Assembly: GCF_902859585.1 (NCBI RefSeq)
Contig: NZ_CADIJM010000013.1
Location: 1 to 64,000 of the forward strand
Direction: 5' to 3'
Origin: Achromobacter animicus
GTDB taxonomy: Bacteria > Pseudomonadota > Gammaproteobacteria > Burkholderiales > Burkholderiaceae_B
Length of the DNA stretch: 64,000 bases
The translations under genes and the position numbers were made by a program. Below the pieces are notes generated by a model that did not search any database, was not told where the DNA came from, and was given only the letters and a program-made list of their open reading frames with translations. The stretch's first letter is position 1. The number at the start of each line of letters is the position of its first letter. Shown here piece after piece: positions 23,118 to 31,910 of this stretch.

Positions 23118-23130
23118 GGTGTCTGAGACC
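23118..23130. repeat. degenerate GGTGTCTGAGACC palindrome
   Basis: One base different from the 13-bp repeat at 465, 13226 and 42785. A further partial copy (GGTGTCTGATATC) starts near 23171. Both lie between dapD and the insertion sequence. Confidence 0.5.
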
Positions 23131-23219
23131 TGCTGAGACGGTGATCCGAGCTGACAATCGTCTTCGTCAGGGTGTCTGATATCGGCCCTCGAGACATCAG
23201 CCTTCGTGGCGGCAGGTCT

Positions 23220-23227
23220 CCGTAGGT
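23220..23227 (+). repeat. IS target-site duplication, left
   Basis: CCGTAGGT directly before the left IS end; the same 8 bp follow the right end at 24607-24614. Confidence 0.9.
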
Positions 23228-24606
23228 GGGAGTGTCAGTATTTTTGTGTTTGAGGCGTTAGAAGCCTGATAGTTGTTTCTATCAGGCTTATTGATGCTAT
23301 CTCAGCGATACGGGTCAGTGAAGCGTTCTGCATAAATCACGGCGAACTGGTTCATAGCGGCCTTCCAGTCGTGCGTGGCGCTGCCCCAGGCCCCGGTGAT
23401 GTTGCGCAAGACCAGCCACAGTAGCTTGGTGGCGGCTTCGTCGCTTGGGAAGTGACCTCGCGTTTTCACCGCGCGGCGCAGTTGGGCATTAATGCTCTCG
23501 ATCGCATTGGTGGTGTAAATCACCTTGCGGATCGCCGGTGGGAACGTAAAGAACGGGATCACACGGTCCCAGGCCCGGCGCCATGCGTCAGCGATCGGGG
23601 CGTAGCGCTGGCCCCAAGGGCCTTGCTCGAACTGCACGAGCGCGGCCAGCGCTGCCTCCACGGTCGTCGCCGTATAGATCGGCCTCAGTGCCGCAGCCAC
23701 CGTCCGGCGCTCCTTCCAGCTGGCGTATTCCAGGCTGGATCGGATCAGGTGCACGATGCAAGTCTGCAGCGTCGTGGCCGGGAACACCGCGCTCAGCGCC
23801 TGCTCCATGCCTTTCAGACCGTCAGTGACAGCGATCAGGATGTCCTGCGTGCCGCGGGTTTTGAGCTCGTTGAACACCTTAATCCAGAACTTGGCGCCCT
23901 CAGTCTGCTCGATCCACAGGCCCAGGATGTCGCGCGTGCCGTCTGGCAACACCGCCAGCGCCAAGTAAACGGCCTTGTTGCGCACCACGCCGTCCTCGCG
24001 GATCTTGACCCTCAGCGCGTCGAAGAACACCACCGGATACATCGTCTCCAGGGGCCGCGTTTGCCAGGCCGTGACCTCGTCCATCACCGCGTCGGTCACC
24101 GAGCTGACGAACTCCGGCGAGACTTCCGTGCCGTACTGCTCGAGCAGAAACCCTTGGATTTCGCGCACCGTCATCCCGCGGGCGTACATGGCGATGATCT
24201 TGTCGTCGAACCCGGTAAAGCGGCGCTCGTGCTTGGGGATCAGGATCGGAGCGAAGCTGCCATCGCGGTCGCGTGGGATCTCTACCCGAAGCGGCCCATC
24301 ATCGGTCAGGACCGTCTTGGAGCTCTTGCCGTTGCGTTGATTGGTGGCCTGCTCGGGGCGCTCGCCGCCCGCCGGGTAGCCCAGATGGTGGCCCAATTCC
24401 GCTCCAAGGGCCCGTTCGATCAGCGCCTTCTTGAACGCCATCGACAGGTCCTGCACCGCCTCGGCGGTCATCGGGCCTTTGACGAATTGATCAACCAACT
24501 CTGCGGGAATCGCCGGCAGTTCCCTCAGCGGTGTCTTTTTCTTGGTAGCCATACATGCTCCTTGAGCAACATGTTAGGCCCCAAACACAAAATTTATGAC
24601 ACTCCC
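23228..24606. mobile_element. IS256-family insertion sequence, intact
   Basis: A 1379-bp element with terminal inverted repeats of about 28 bp: 23228-23255 begins GGGAGTGTCAGTATTTTTGT, and the reverse complement of 24578-24606 begins GGGAGTGTCATAAATTTTGT. It is flanked by the 8-bp duplication CCGTAGGT, as expected for IS256 elements, and contains one uninterrupted transposase gene. Intact ends and a perfect duplication indicate a fairly recent insertion. It landed in the intergenic region between dapD and the ABC operon, without breaking a gene I can see. Confidence 0.95.
23302..24552 (-). CDS. IS256-family transposase
   Basis: A 416-residue mutator-type DDE transposase, full length. The catalytic residues fall in YPVVFFDALRVKI, IAVTDGLKGMEQAL and IYTTNAIESINAQLRR, with the usual alpha-helical insertion between the second D and the E. 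The ATG is preceded by AAGGAGCATGT. It is 46 bp from one terminal inverted repeat and about 25 bp from the other, so the element carries no passenger gene. Confidence 0.96.
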   Translation of the reverse strand: MATKKKTPLRELPAIPAELVDQFVKGPMTAEAVQDLSMAFKKALIERALGAELGHHLGYPAGGERPEQATNQRNGKSSKTVLTDDGPLRVEIPRDRDGSFAPILIPKHERRFTGFDDKIIAMYARGMTVREIQGFLLEQYGTEVSPEFVSSVTDAVMDEVTAWQTRPLETMYPVVFFDALRVKIREDGVVRNKAVYLALAVLPDGTRDILGLWIEQTEGAKFWIKVFNELKTRGTQDILIAVTDGLKGMEQALSAVFPATTLQTCIVHLIRSSLEYASWKERRTVAAALRPIYTATTVEAALAALVQFEQGPWGQRYAPIADAWRRAWDRVIPFFTFPPAIRKVIYTTNAIESINAQLRRAVKTRGHFPSDEAATKLLWLVLRNITGAWGSATHDWKAAMNQFAVIYAERFTDPYR

Positions 24607-24614
24607 CCGTAGGT
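24607..24614 (+). repeat. IS target-site duplication, right
   Basis: CCGTAGGT, identical to 23220-23227. Confidence 0.9.
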
Positions 24615-24648
24615 CGCCCGACGCCGCGGTCCCCGTGGGCACGATCGC

Positions 24649-24692
24649 CCACGATTGCGGTCCGGAGCGAAGGCTCCGGACCGCAATCGTGG
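24649..24692. repeat. perfect 20-bp hairpin with GAAG loop
   Basis: The arm CCACGATTGCGGTCCGGAGC pairs without mismatch with 24673-24692 across a 4-nt loop. It overlaps the start of the second 77-bp repeat. It may act as a terminator or mRNA 3' stabiliser for the minus-strand operon ending at 24769. A smaller hairpin CGTGGGC/GCCCACG lies beside it at about 24634-24653. Confidence 0.75.
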
Positions 24693-24736
24693 CCCCGCGC
24701 GCCCCGGGCCGCCACCGTGCCGGACGTCTTAAGAAC
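24660..24736. repeat. 77-bp repeat, copy 2
   Basis: Same sequence and orientation as 885-961. It ends 33 bp downstream of the stop of the M20 peptidase gene, as copy 1 ends 39 bp downstream of the M61 gene. Confidence 0.85.
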
Positions 24737-24768
24737 TCAACTCATCGCGCAAAGCAACAAGAGCTAGA

Positions 24769-25899
24769 TCAAGCCAAATCCCGCAGCAGCAATTCCCAAA
24801 ACTTCAACCGCTGCTCCAACGTAGACACCAGCACATACTCATTCAACGTATGCGCGCCATCCCCATCCGCTCCCAACCCATCCAGCGTCGGAATACCCAT
24901 TGCCGACGTGAAGTTGGCATCGCTGCCGCCACCCGTCATCGGCGCATCTTCAAGCAAGAAGCCCGCGCGATCCGCAAACCCCTGCACCAAGGCCAGCAAC
25001 GCAGCCGCCGCCTCCGTCTTCACCATCGGCGGACGGTTCAGTTCCACGTCGATGTCCAGTTCAACGTCCGGACCCACTGCGCACAGTTCACGCATCCGGC
25101 GCAGCACGTCTTCCGCGGCGCCCATGTCAGGCACGCGGAAATCCACCACGCAGCGGCACAGCGCCGGAACCGTGTTCGTGACCGTACCGCCCGCGATGGT
25201 CCCCACGCTCACCGTGATGCCACGGTCGTAGTCCGTCATCGCTTCCAGCGCCAGCACCTGGTGCGCCATCTCGCGGATCGCGCTGCGGCCCTTCTCGTGT
25301 TGCATGCCTGCGTGGGCCGGGCGGCCCTTCACGTTCAGATTCAGCATGCCCGTCCCCTTGCGTGCCGTCACGCACTTGCCGCCGTTGGGGCGGGCCGGTT
25401 CGCACACCAGCGCGTACTTTGCATTGGCGGCGAAGCGTTCGATATGCGCGCGCGAGGCGTGGCTGCCCGTTTCTTCGTCGGGCACCACCAGGAAATCCAC
25501 CGGCAGTTGCGTCGCACCCGGACGCGCCACGCCGGCCAGCGCCGTCAGCGCCAGATAGATACCCGCCTTCATGTCATAGCTGCCCGGGCCGTAGAGACGG
25601 TCGCCGTCGATGCGCACCGGGTTTTCCAGCAGCGTGCCCACCGGATGCACCGTATCCATGTGCGCCAGGATCAGGATGCCCGGATGCGTATCGCCCGGCG
25701 CGCGGTTGGTCGCGTACAGCAGCGGGCCCGTCGTGGGCCCCAGCGACGACAGCTCCACCGTCAGGCCGGCCGCAGCCGCGTAGTCGGCGATGATGCGCGC
25801 CATCGCGGCGATGCCTTCCGGGAAGTTCGACGGCGACTCGCATTGCAGCCAGCTTTGAATGCCGGCGACGATCTGTTCAGTGCTCTGGGTGTTGGACAT
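24769..25899 (-). CDS. M20 family metallopeptidase (carboxypeptidase G2-like)
   Basis: A 376-residue co-catalytic zinc amidohydrolase. Zinc and catalytic residues are visible in HMDTVHPVG, GSYDMKAG and DEETGS, with a dimerisation lid domain in the middle and the C-terminal AHTLNEY histidine. M20 enzymes of this subgroup cleave C-terminal glutamate, N-acyl amino acids or dipeptides. It is the last gene of the ABC operon and probably acts on the imported compound in the cytoplasm. The ATG at 25899 is chosen over a TTG seven codons upstream. Confidence 0.9.
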   Translation of the reverse strand: MSNTQSTEQIVAGIQSWLQCESPSNFPEGIAAMARIIADYAAAAGLTVELSSLGPTTGPLLYATNRAPGDTHPGILILAHMDTVHPVGTLLENPVRIDGDRLYGPGSYDMKAGIYLALTALAGVARPGATQLPVDFLVVPDEETGSHASRAHIERFAANAKYALVCEPARPNGGKCVTARKGTGMLNLNVKGRPAHAGMQHEKGRSAIREMAHQVLALEAMTDYDRGITVSVGTIAGGTVTNTVPALCRCVVDFRVPDMGAAEDVLRRMRELCAVGPDVELDIDVELNRPPMVKTEAAAALLALVQGFADRAGFLLEDAPMTGGGSDANFTSAMGIPTLDGLGADGDGAHTLNEYVLVSTLEQRLKFWELLLRDLA

Positions 25900-25932
25900 G
25901 GCGGTATCGGATTTCAGCAATGGAAAAGGAAT

Positions 25933-26838
25933 TCAGGCGACCTGCTGGCCGGCCAGGCGGGCGAGCTCGGCATCGTCGGGCATCTTGCCATCGAACCACA
26001 GGCTCGCGCACACGGCAGACATCGCGCGGCCGTCGTGGCCGATGCCCGGCACCACCTGCAGCTTCCAGCCAAACGGCACGCCACGGCGCTCGGCCTCTTT
26101 GCGGCCGAATTCGAAGTAGTTTTGCGCACGGGCAAAGCGGTGCGGGCCCTGGCGCATTGCCGCGGGCTCGGACGGCAGGTTGGGATCGTTGGTCTCGATG
26201 TCCTTGTCGCCCGCCAGGATCGTCATCGGGTAGGCCAGCAGCTTCACCAGATGGTCCTCGGTCAGCCCCACGCCGTCCATGCCCTCGGGATAGGGATGAT
26301 CGAACGTCGGCAGCGTGTACCAGCCCGGATTGCCCGCCGTCACCGCCTTGAACGGCGCGTGCGGTTGGCTGCTCATCAGGCGGTGGACAAACTGGCCGCC
26401 CGCGCTGTGGCCGAACAGGTAAACGTTCTGCCCGTCGGTGATCTCGCCGGCGATCATGTCCTTGATGACGTTGCCCACCAGCGCATACGTCCAGCCATCG
26501 ATGTGGCGCGGATTGCCGCCGGCCGAAAACACGCGGCCGTTGTTGTAGCTTTCAACGCCCGGCCAGATTTCGTTCGAGAACGTCAGCGCCACGATCAGCA
26601 GCTTGTGCTTGTCGGCGGCTTCGACCCAGAAATCGCGGTATTCGTCGCCGTTGCGCAGCACGCCGTGCTGCACGATCACCACCGGGCGGTCCGGCGTGTA
26701 GCCGTAGGGGCGATAGGTCTGCAGCTTGAACGGACGGTCGTAGTTGCGGTCCTCGTCCACGTACAGGATCGCGTTGCGGCCCGCATGGCCCATTTCGATG
26801 GCGATGCGGTCCACGTTGGACATATCGGAAGGTTTCAT
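25933..26838 (-). CDS. alpha/beta hydrolase
   Basis: A 301-residue serine hydrolase. The nucleophile elbow GHSAGG lies near residue 165, a candidate acid is in TILAGDKDIE, and the histidine is in VPGIGHDGRAM. An early HG motif (IVQHGVLRNGDEYRDFW) could form the oxyanion hole. No signal peptide is seen. The stop of the upstream ATPase overlaps its ATG (TGATG), so it is translationally coupled to the transporter and is likely an esterase or amidase for the imported substrate. Confidence 0.85.
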   Translation of the reverse strand: MKPSDMSNVDRIAIEMGHAGRNAILYVDEDRNYDRPFKLQTYRPYGYTPDRPVVIVQHGVLRNGDEYRDFWVEAADKHKLLIVALTFSNEIWPGVESYNNGRVFSAGGNPRHIDGWTYALVGNVIKDMIAGEITDGQNVYLFGHSAGGQFVHRLMSSQPHAPFKAVTAGNPGWYTLPTFDHPYPEGMDGVGLTEDHLVKLLAYPMTILAGDKDIETNDPNLPSEPAAMRQGPHRFARAQNYFEFGRKEAERRGVPFGWKLQVVPGIGHDGRAMSAVCASLWFDGKMPDDAELARLAGQQVA

Positions 26839-27848
26839 CAGGCGCTCGCTTCGTTCAGGTGGCAGGCCGACCAGTGGCCCGCCGAGATTTCTTTCAGGGC
26901 CGGCGCCACTTCACGGCAGCGCGGCATCGCGTGGGGACAGCGGGGGTTGAACGTGCAGCCGGACGGCGGATTCAGCGGCGACGGAATCTCGCCCTTGATC
27001 GGCGTGAATTTGCGGCCGCGGCGCGCCACGTCCGGCACTTCGGCCATCAGCGCCTGCGTGTACGGATGATTGGCGCGGGCAAAGATTTCGGCCGACGTCG
27101 AGATCTCCACGATCTTACCCAGATACATGATCGCGACGCGGTCCGAGATGTGCTTGACCACGCCCAGGTCATGGCTGATGAACAGGTACGTGAAACCGTG
27201 CTGTTCGCGCAGGTCCATGAACAGGTTGATCACCTGCGCCTGGATCGACACGTCCAGCGCCGCCACCGGTTCATCACAGACCAGGAACTTGGGCGCCACC
27301 ATCAGCGCGCGGGCGATGCCGATGCGCTGGCGTTGACCGCCCGAGATCTGATGCGGGAAGCGGTCGCGGTATTCGGTGGCCAGACCCACTTCCGTGAGCG
27401 CCTGGTCGACGCGGGCGGGGATCTCCGCCGGGGGCGCCAGCTTGTGCACCTTCAGCGATTCGCCCAGGATCTGCCGCAGCCGCTGGCGCGGGTTCAGCGA
27501 GGCCTGCGGATCCTGGAAGATCATCTGCACGCCCAGCGTGTACGCCAGCTTGTCGGCGCCGCGCAGGCGGTTGGCGTCCAGGCCCTGGTACAGCAGCTCG
27601 CCTTCGGTCTGGCGATGCAGGCCGGCCACGACGCGTCCCAGCGTGGACTTGCCGCAACCGGACTCGCCCACCAGGCCCACGACTTCGCCGCGCTTGATGG
27701 ACAGGTCCACGCCGTTCACCGCGTACACGGTGCGGCGGTCGATGGGGCGGCCGGTCAGGGCGAGAATGCGTTGGGCCAGGTCAGGCCGCTGCTCGAAGCG
27801 CTTGTGGACGTTCTTGAGCTCGATGACGGGGGTATCGGCTTGGCTCAT
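26838..27848 (-). CDS. dipeptide/oligopeptide ABC transporter ATPase, DppF/OppF type
   Basis: A 336-residue cytoplasmic ATPase subunit. It has Walker A GESGCGKST, Q-loop LGVQMIFQDP, signature SGGQRQRIGIARAL and Walker B FLVCDEPVAALD. The C-terminal oligopeptide-transporter extension is present, with the cysteine motif GCTFNPRCPHAMPRC. It pairs with the DppD-type ATPase encoded 3 bp upstream. Confidence 0.95.
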   Translation of the reverse strand: MSQADTPVIELKNVHKRFEQRPDLAQRILALTGRPIDRRTVYAVNGVDLSIKRGEVVGLVGESGCGKSTLGRVVAGLHRQTEGELLYQGLDANRLRGADKLAYTLGVQMIFQDPQASLNPRQRLRQILGESLKVHKLAPPAEIPARVDQALTEVGLATEYRDRFPHQISGGQRQRIGIARALMVAPKFLVCDEPVAALDVSIQAQVINLFMDLREQHGFTYLFISHDLGVVKHISDRVAIMYLGKIVEISTSAEIFARANHPYTQALMAEVPDVARRGRKFTPIKGEIPSPLNPPSGCTFNPRCPHAMPRCREVAPALKEISAGHWSACHLNEASA

Positions 27849-27851
27849 TGC

Positions 27852-28829
27852 TTACTGTGCCTCGCGGGCAATCGGCACGTAACAGCGATAGCTGCGCGAA
27901 CCTTCGGTGGTGACGGAGGGGGCCTGCTCGGTGCAGCGCGTGACCGCGTTGACGCAGCGCGGCCGGAACGCACAGCCCGACGGACGGCCCGCCAGGCTGG
28001 GCGCCATGCCGTTGATCTGGTGCAGGCGCGCGCCCGGCTGCGTGGCGCCGGGCATCGAGTCCAGAAGGCCCTTGGTATAGGGGTGGCGCGGCGCATCCAG
28101 CACCTGTTCGACCGGACCGCTTTCCACGATACGGCCGGCATACATCACGGCCACGCGGTCCGCCAGCTCGGCCACCACGCCCAGGTCGTGGGTAATCCAG
28201 ATCAGCGCGGTGTTGTGCTCGCGGCAGATCTGCTGCATGCGGTACAGGATCTGGCCCTGGATGGTGACGTCCAGCGCGGTCGTGGGCTCGTCGCAGATGA
28301 TCAGGTCGGGTTTGTTCAGCATCGCAATCGCGATTGCCACGCGCTGACGCATGCCGCCCGAGAATTCGTGCGGATAGCTCTTCAGCCGCTTTTCCGGCGA
28401 CGGGATGCCGACCATGGCCAGCGCCTCGCGGCAGCGTTCCTCGGCCTGGGCGCGCGGCACGTCCTCGTGCGTCAGGATGGCTTCCATCATCTGCTCGCCG
28501 ATGCGCAGCACCGGGTTCAGCGTCATCAGCGGGTCCTGGAAGATCATGGCGATGCGGTTGCCGCGCAACTGGCGCATCTGCTCTTCAGACAGCTTGCGCA
28601 GGTCCGTGCCCTTGAACTTCACTTCGCCGTCGACGACTTCGCCCGGCGGGTCGATGAGGCCCAGCAGCGAAAAGCCCGTGACCGACTTGCCCGAACCGGA
28701 CTCGCCCACCAGGCCTACGATTTCGCCACGGCGCACGGTCAGGTCGACACCGTCGACCGCCAGCCACGCGCCGGCCTCGGTATGGAATGCAGTGCGCAGG
28801 CCGCGCACATCAAGAAGAATGTCGCTCAT
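27852..28829 (-). CDS. dipeptide/oligopeptide ABC transporter ATPase, DppD/OppD type
   Basis: A 325-residue ATPase subunit with Walker [12 protein letters not shown], signature [14 protein letters not shown], Walker [13 protein letters not shown] and the C-terminal motif [15 protein letters not shown]. It overlaps the permease gene before it by 4 bp (ATGA), a sign of coupled translation. Confidence 0.95.
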   Translation of the reverse strand: MSDILLDVRGLRTAFHTEAGAWLAVDGVDLTVRRGEIVGLVGESGSGKSVTGFSLLGLIDPPGEVVDGEVKFKGTDLRKLSEEQMRQLRGNRIAMIFQDPLMTLNPVLRIGEQMMEAILTHEDVPRAQAEERCREALAMVGIPSPEKRLKSYPHEFSGGMRQRVAIAIAMLNKPDLIICDEPTTALDVTIQGQILYRMQQICREHNTALIWITHDLGVVAELADRVAVMYAGRIVESGPVEQVLDAPRHPYTKGLLDSMPGATQPGARLHQINGMAPSLAGRPSGCAFRPRCVNAVTRCTEQAPSVTTEGSRSYRCYVPIAREAQ

Positions 28830-29746
28830 GCTCGACGAGGATCCAGGCTTTCGCGCAGGCGGTCACCCACGATGTTGATGGAGAGGATGAGAACCAGCAG
28901 CGCAATGCCCGGGAACAGGCTGATCCAGTAGTCGCCCGACAGCAGGTATTGGAAGCCGTTGGAGATCAAGAGGCCCAGCGACGGTTCGGTGATCGGCACG
29001 CCCACGCCCAGGAACGACAGCGTCGCTTCCAGCGCGATCGCGGTCGCGATCTGGATGGTGGCGAACACCATCACCGGACCCAGGCAGTTGGGCAACAGGT
29101 GAAAGAGCATGATGCGCCACGCCGGAAAGCCCAGGTTGGCCGCGGCCTCGACGTATTCCTTGCGGCGTTCCTGCAGGGCGCGGCTGCGCATGATCCGAGC
29201 GTAGTGGCCCCATTGCACCAGGACAAGCGCCAGGATCACCTTGTCGACCCCCCGGCCCAGCACCACCAGCAGCACCAGCGCCACCAGAATGGTCGGAAAG
29301 CCCAGGATGAAGTCGACGATGCGCATCAGCACGGTGTCGACCCAGCCGCCGATGTAGGCGGCCACCAGGCCGATCGCGCCGCCGATGGCGGTTGCCAGCA
29401 CGACGGCGGACAGGCCCACCATCAGGCTGATGCGCAGGCCATACAGGATGGCGCTGAGCATGTCGCGGCCCTGGTCGTCGGTGCCCAGCCAGGCGATGCT
29501 GCCGTCCATCAGCGCCTGGCGCGGGGCCAGGCGCCCGTCCATGAGCGACAGGTTGGCCAGGTCGTACGGATTCTGCGGCGCGAAGAATGGCGCGAAGACC
29601 ACCAGGATGATCAGGACGGCCAGCGCGATGACCGAGCCGCGCACCGTGGGGCGCGCATGCAGTTTTTTCAGGATGGCGGCGCGCCGGGGCGTCTCGGCCA
29701 GAGGCTGGACGGTGCGGGTGCGGCCGGGATTGGGAGAGTTAGCCAT
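28826..29746 (-). CDS. dipeptide/oligopeptide ABC transporter permease, DppC type
   Basis: A 306-residue inner-membrane permease. A cytoplasmic N-terminus is followed by one helix (SVIALAVLIILVVFAPFF), a periplasmic loop and five further helices. The ATPase-contacting EAA loop reads EYVEAAANLGFPAWRIMLFHLLPN. It starts 6 bp after the DppB-type gene. Confidence 0.95.
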   Translation of the reverse strand: MANSPNPGRTRTVQPLAETPRRAAILKKLHARPTVRGSVIALAVLIILVVFAPFFAPQNPYDLANLSLMDGRLAPRQALMDGSIAWLGTDDQGRDMLSAILYGLRISLMVGLSAVVLATAIGGAIGLVAAYIGGWVDTVLMRIVDFILGFPTILVALVLLVVLGRGVDKVILALVLVQWGHYARIMRSRALQERRKEYVEAAANLGFPAWRIMLFHLLPNCLGPVMVFATIQIATAIALEATLSFLGVGVPITEPSLGLLISNGFQYLLSGDYWISLFPGIALLVLILSINIVGDRLRESLDPRRA

Positions 29747-29752
29747 GGCGGT

Positions 29753-30730
29753 TCAATGAGCGGGGGCCACGAGCTGCACGCGCGGGTCGAGCGCGGCGTA
29801 CAGGATGTCCACAACCAGGTTGATGATGACGAAGATCAGCGTGACCAGCATCACGTAGGCGACGACGACGGGGCGGTCGAGCTGGTACACGCTGTCGATC
29901 AGCAGCTTGCCCATGCCGGGCCACGCGAACACGGTCTCGGTGATGGTCGAGTAGGCGATCAGCGTGCCGAACTCCATGCCGATCACCGTGACCACCGGGA
30001 TCAGGATGTTGCGCAGGATGTGGCGGCGCACGATGCGGCCGGGTTTGACGCCCTTGGCGCGCGCGAACTTCACGTAGTCCTGGCTGCGGGCTTCCACCAC
30101 GCCGGAGGCCGTCAGGCGCAGCACCAGGGCGATGTTGGCCAGCGCCAGGTTGATGGCGGGCATGATCAGGTGCGACCAGCCGTCGGCGGTCAGGATGGAC
30201 AGGCGCACGCCCAGCACGGTCACCGTGTCGCCGCGGCCGGTGGCGGGCAGCCAGCCCAGCCAGACGGCGAACAGCAGGATCAGCATCATGCCCTGCCAGA
30301 AGTTCGGCAGCGAAAAGCCCAGCACGGACGAGGCCATGATGCCGCGGCCCACGTACTCATCGCGGTACAGGCCCGCGATCAGGCCCAGCGGAATGCCGAT
30401 CACACAGGTCAGCATGATCGCGACGATCACGAGCTCGAACGTGGCCGGAATGCGCTGCACGATCAGTTCGATCGCCGGGATGCCGTGCACGAAGGACGTG
30501 CCCAGGTCGCCGTGCACCGCGCGCCACAGGAAGCCTGTGTACTGCTGCCACACGGGCAGGTCCAGGCCCAGGCGGGCGATCATCGCCTCGCGCGCGGCCT
30601 GGCTGGCTTCGGGGCTGACCAGCAGCTCGATCGGGTCGCCCACGGCATACACCGCGAAGAAGACCACGACCGAAACGGCCAGCAGCACGAACAGACTCTG
30701 TATCAGTCTGCGTAGGATGAACAAGGCCAC
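29753..30730 (-). CDS. dipeptide/oligopeptide ABC transporter permease, DppB type
   Basis: A 325-residue permease with the characteristic N-terminus (one helix, then a periplasmic loop with LGLDLPVWQQY and GDLGTSF), five more helices and the EAA loop DYVKFARAKGVKPGRIVRRHILRN split across residues 225-250. It forms a heterodimer with the DppC-type protein. Confidence 0.95.
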   Translation of the reverse strand: MALFILRRLIQSLFVLLAVSVVVFFAVYAVGDPIELLVSPEASQAAREAMIARLGLDLPVWQQYTGFLWRAVHGDLGTSFVHGIPAIELIVQRIPATFELVIVAIMLTCVIGIPLGLIAGLYRDEYVGRGIMASSVLGFSLPNFWQGMMLILLFAVWLGWLPATGRGDTVTVLGVRLSILTADGWSHLIMPAINLALANIALVLRLTASGVVEARSQDYVKFARAKGVKPGRIVRRHILRNILIPVVTVIGMEFGTLIAYSTITETVFAWPGMGKLLIDSVYQLDRPVVVAYVMLVTLIFVIINLVVDILYAALDPRVQLVAPAH

Positions 30731-30793
30731 GAGATGATTTCCTTGGTGGGCTCAGGGGTTGGGGAAAAGCCGGGGGGGTTGGCAGGCCGTACG

Positions 30794-31777
30794 CTACGCA
30801 ATCGGCTGCGCCAGGCGCACGACGGTGACGCCGGGCCGCAGGTTGGCGGTGGAGGGCATGATGAGCACGCAGTTGTCGTACGGGGTGGTGACGGGCTCGC
30901 CTTCCGACCAGCCGATGACGGTGCCCGCCTTGGGCAGCATCTCCAGGCCCTTCCAGGCCTCGGCGAAACGGAAGTCGGCGCTCTTGGCGGCGACAGCGTG
31001 CGTGACGCGCAGCGCGCGCTGCAGCGGCGCGCCGGGCGCGAACCAGGCGGCGGGGATGTCGCTGCGGTCCACCGTGCCGGCCTGCACCAGAAAGCGCGCC
31101 ATCTGGTCGGCGGCCACGCCGCGCGCCTCGGGGGCGCCATGGAAACCGCATTCAATCAGCAGGGACCGCGTGCCGTTGTCGCCGGCTTCGCCGAAACGGC
31201 CGAAATCGCGCATGCGCACACCGGCGGCGTGGCCCGCGTCGGCAATGATTGTGGCGGGATTGCCCAATGCCAGCGCCAGATCGATGTTGCGCTGTTCCAG
31301 GCCGGTCAGCTGCAGCGGCACGTCGGAATTGCTCATCGAATGGAAGTCGAGCAGCCAGTCCGCCTGCTCCACCCACGGACGGAGCTCGGCGGCGCGGCGG
31401 CGCTCTTGGGAGATCGGCGCGGACAGCTTGTCCTCGCTCCAGACGCGGTTCATGTCTTCGTCCACGAAGCGCGCGGGGGCGTAATTGCGGGCGTCGAAGC
31501 GGTCGAACGCCGCCAGGTTACAGAACGCCAGCGTCAGCGTGCCGCGGCGCGGGCGCAGGCCGGCGGCAAGCAGGTCCTTCAGCGCCCAGGCGCCGCACAG
31601 TTCGTTGCCGTGGATCAGCGCGCTCAGCATCACCCGCTTGCCGGGCGCGCCGGAATCGAAATGCCAGACGCCGGGCGTATCGGTGTTGCCCACGCGCTCG
31701 GCCGACAGGTCCGGACAGGCCAACAGGAAAGGACGGGGGGCAGGGGCGGACGAAGACGGGGGCAAAGACGTGGGCAT
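30794..31777 (-). CDS. succinylglutamate desuccinylase/aspartoacylase family protein
   Basis: A 327-residue zinc deacylase of the M14-like AstE/ASPA superfamily. The zinc motif HGNELCG (near residue 58) and a second ligand segment LLDFHSM are present, with ECGFHG further on. Members remove acyl groups from N-acyl amino acids. It lies between the binding protein and the permeases of the operon, 63 bp before DppB, which suggests that the imported substrate is an N-acylated amino acid or peptide. It is clearly paralogous to the gene at 62557. The ATG at 31777 is preferred because the 27 residues before it are Pro/Arg-rich and unlike the family. Confidence 0.88.
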   Translation of the reverse strand: MPTSLPPSSSAPAPRPFLLACPDLSAERVGNTDTPGVWHFDSGAPGKRVMLSALIHGNELCGAWALKDLLAAGLRPRRGTLTLAFCNLAAFDRFDARNYAPARFVDEDMNRVWSEDKLSAPISQERRRAAELRPWVEQADWLLDFHSMSNSDVPLQLTGLEQRNIDLALALGNPATIIADAGHAAGVRMRDFGRFGEAGDNGTRSLLIECGFHGAPEARGVAADQMARFLVQAGTVDRSDIPAAWFAPGAPLQRALRVTHAVAAKSADFRFAEAWKGLEMLPKAGTVIGWSEGEPVTTPYDNCVLIMPSTANLRPGVTVVRLAQPIA

Positions 31778-31862
31778 GGCGGTTCCGATGAAGCGAGACG
31801 ATTGTAGGGGATGGGGCGGGGAACTCGGGCAAAGCGGGGCGCATTTGCGCCGCCACAAGGCA

Positions 31863-31887
31863 AAACGGCTGCACGAGGCAGCCGTTT
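31863..31887. terminator. hairpin after the binding-protein gene (attenuator candidate)
   Basis: Perfect 10-bp stem AAACGGCTGC/GCAGCCGTTT with a 5-nt loop, 23 bp downstream of the binding-protein stop on the minus strand. It is followed by only a short T run, so it may be a leaky terminator or a 3' stabiliser that keeps binding-protein mRNA above that of the permeases. Confidence 0.65.
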
Positions 31888-31910
31888 CTTCTTTACTCAG
31901 CCCTGCCGGC

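Noticed and set aside
28787-30715. 642-residue open frame antisense to the permeases
   Set aside because: Composition is dominated by Gln, His, Asp and Gly with no domain. The permeases on the other strand have clear motifs and spacing.
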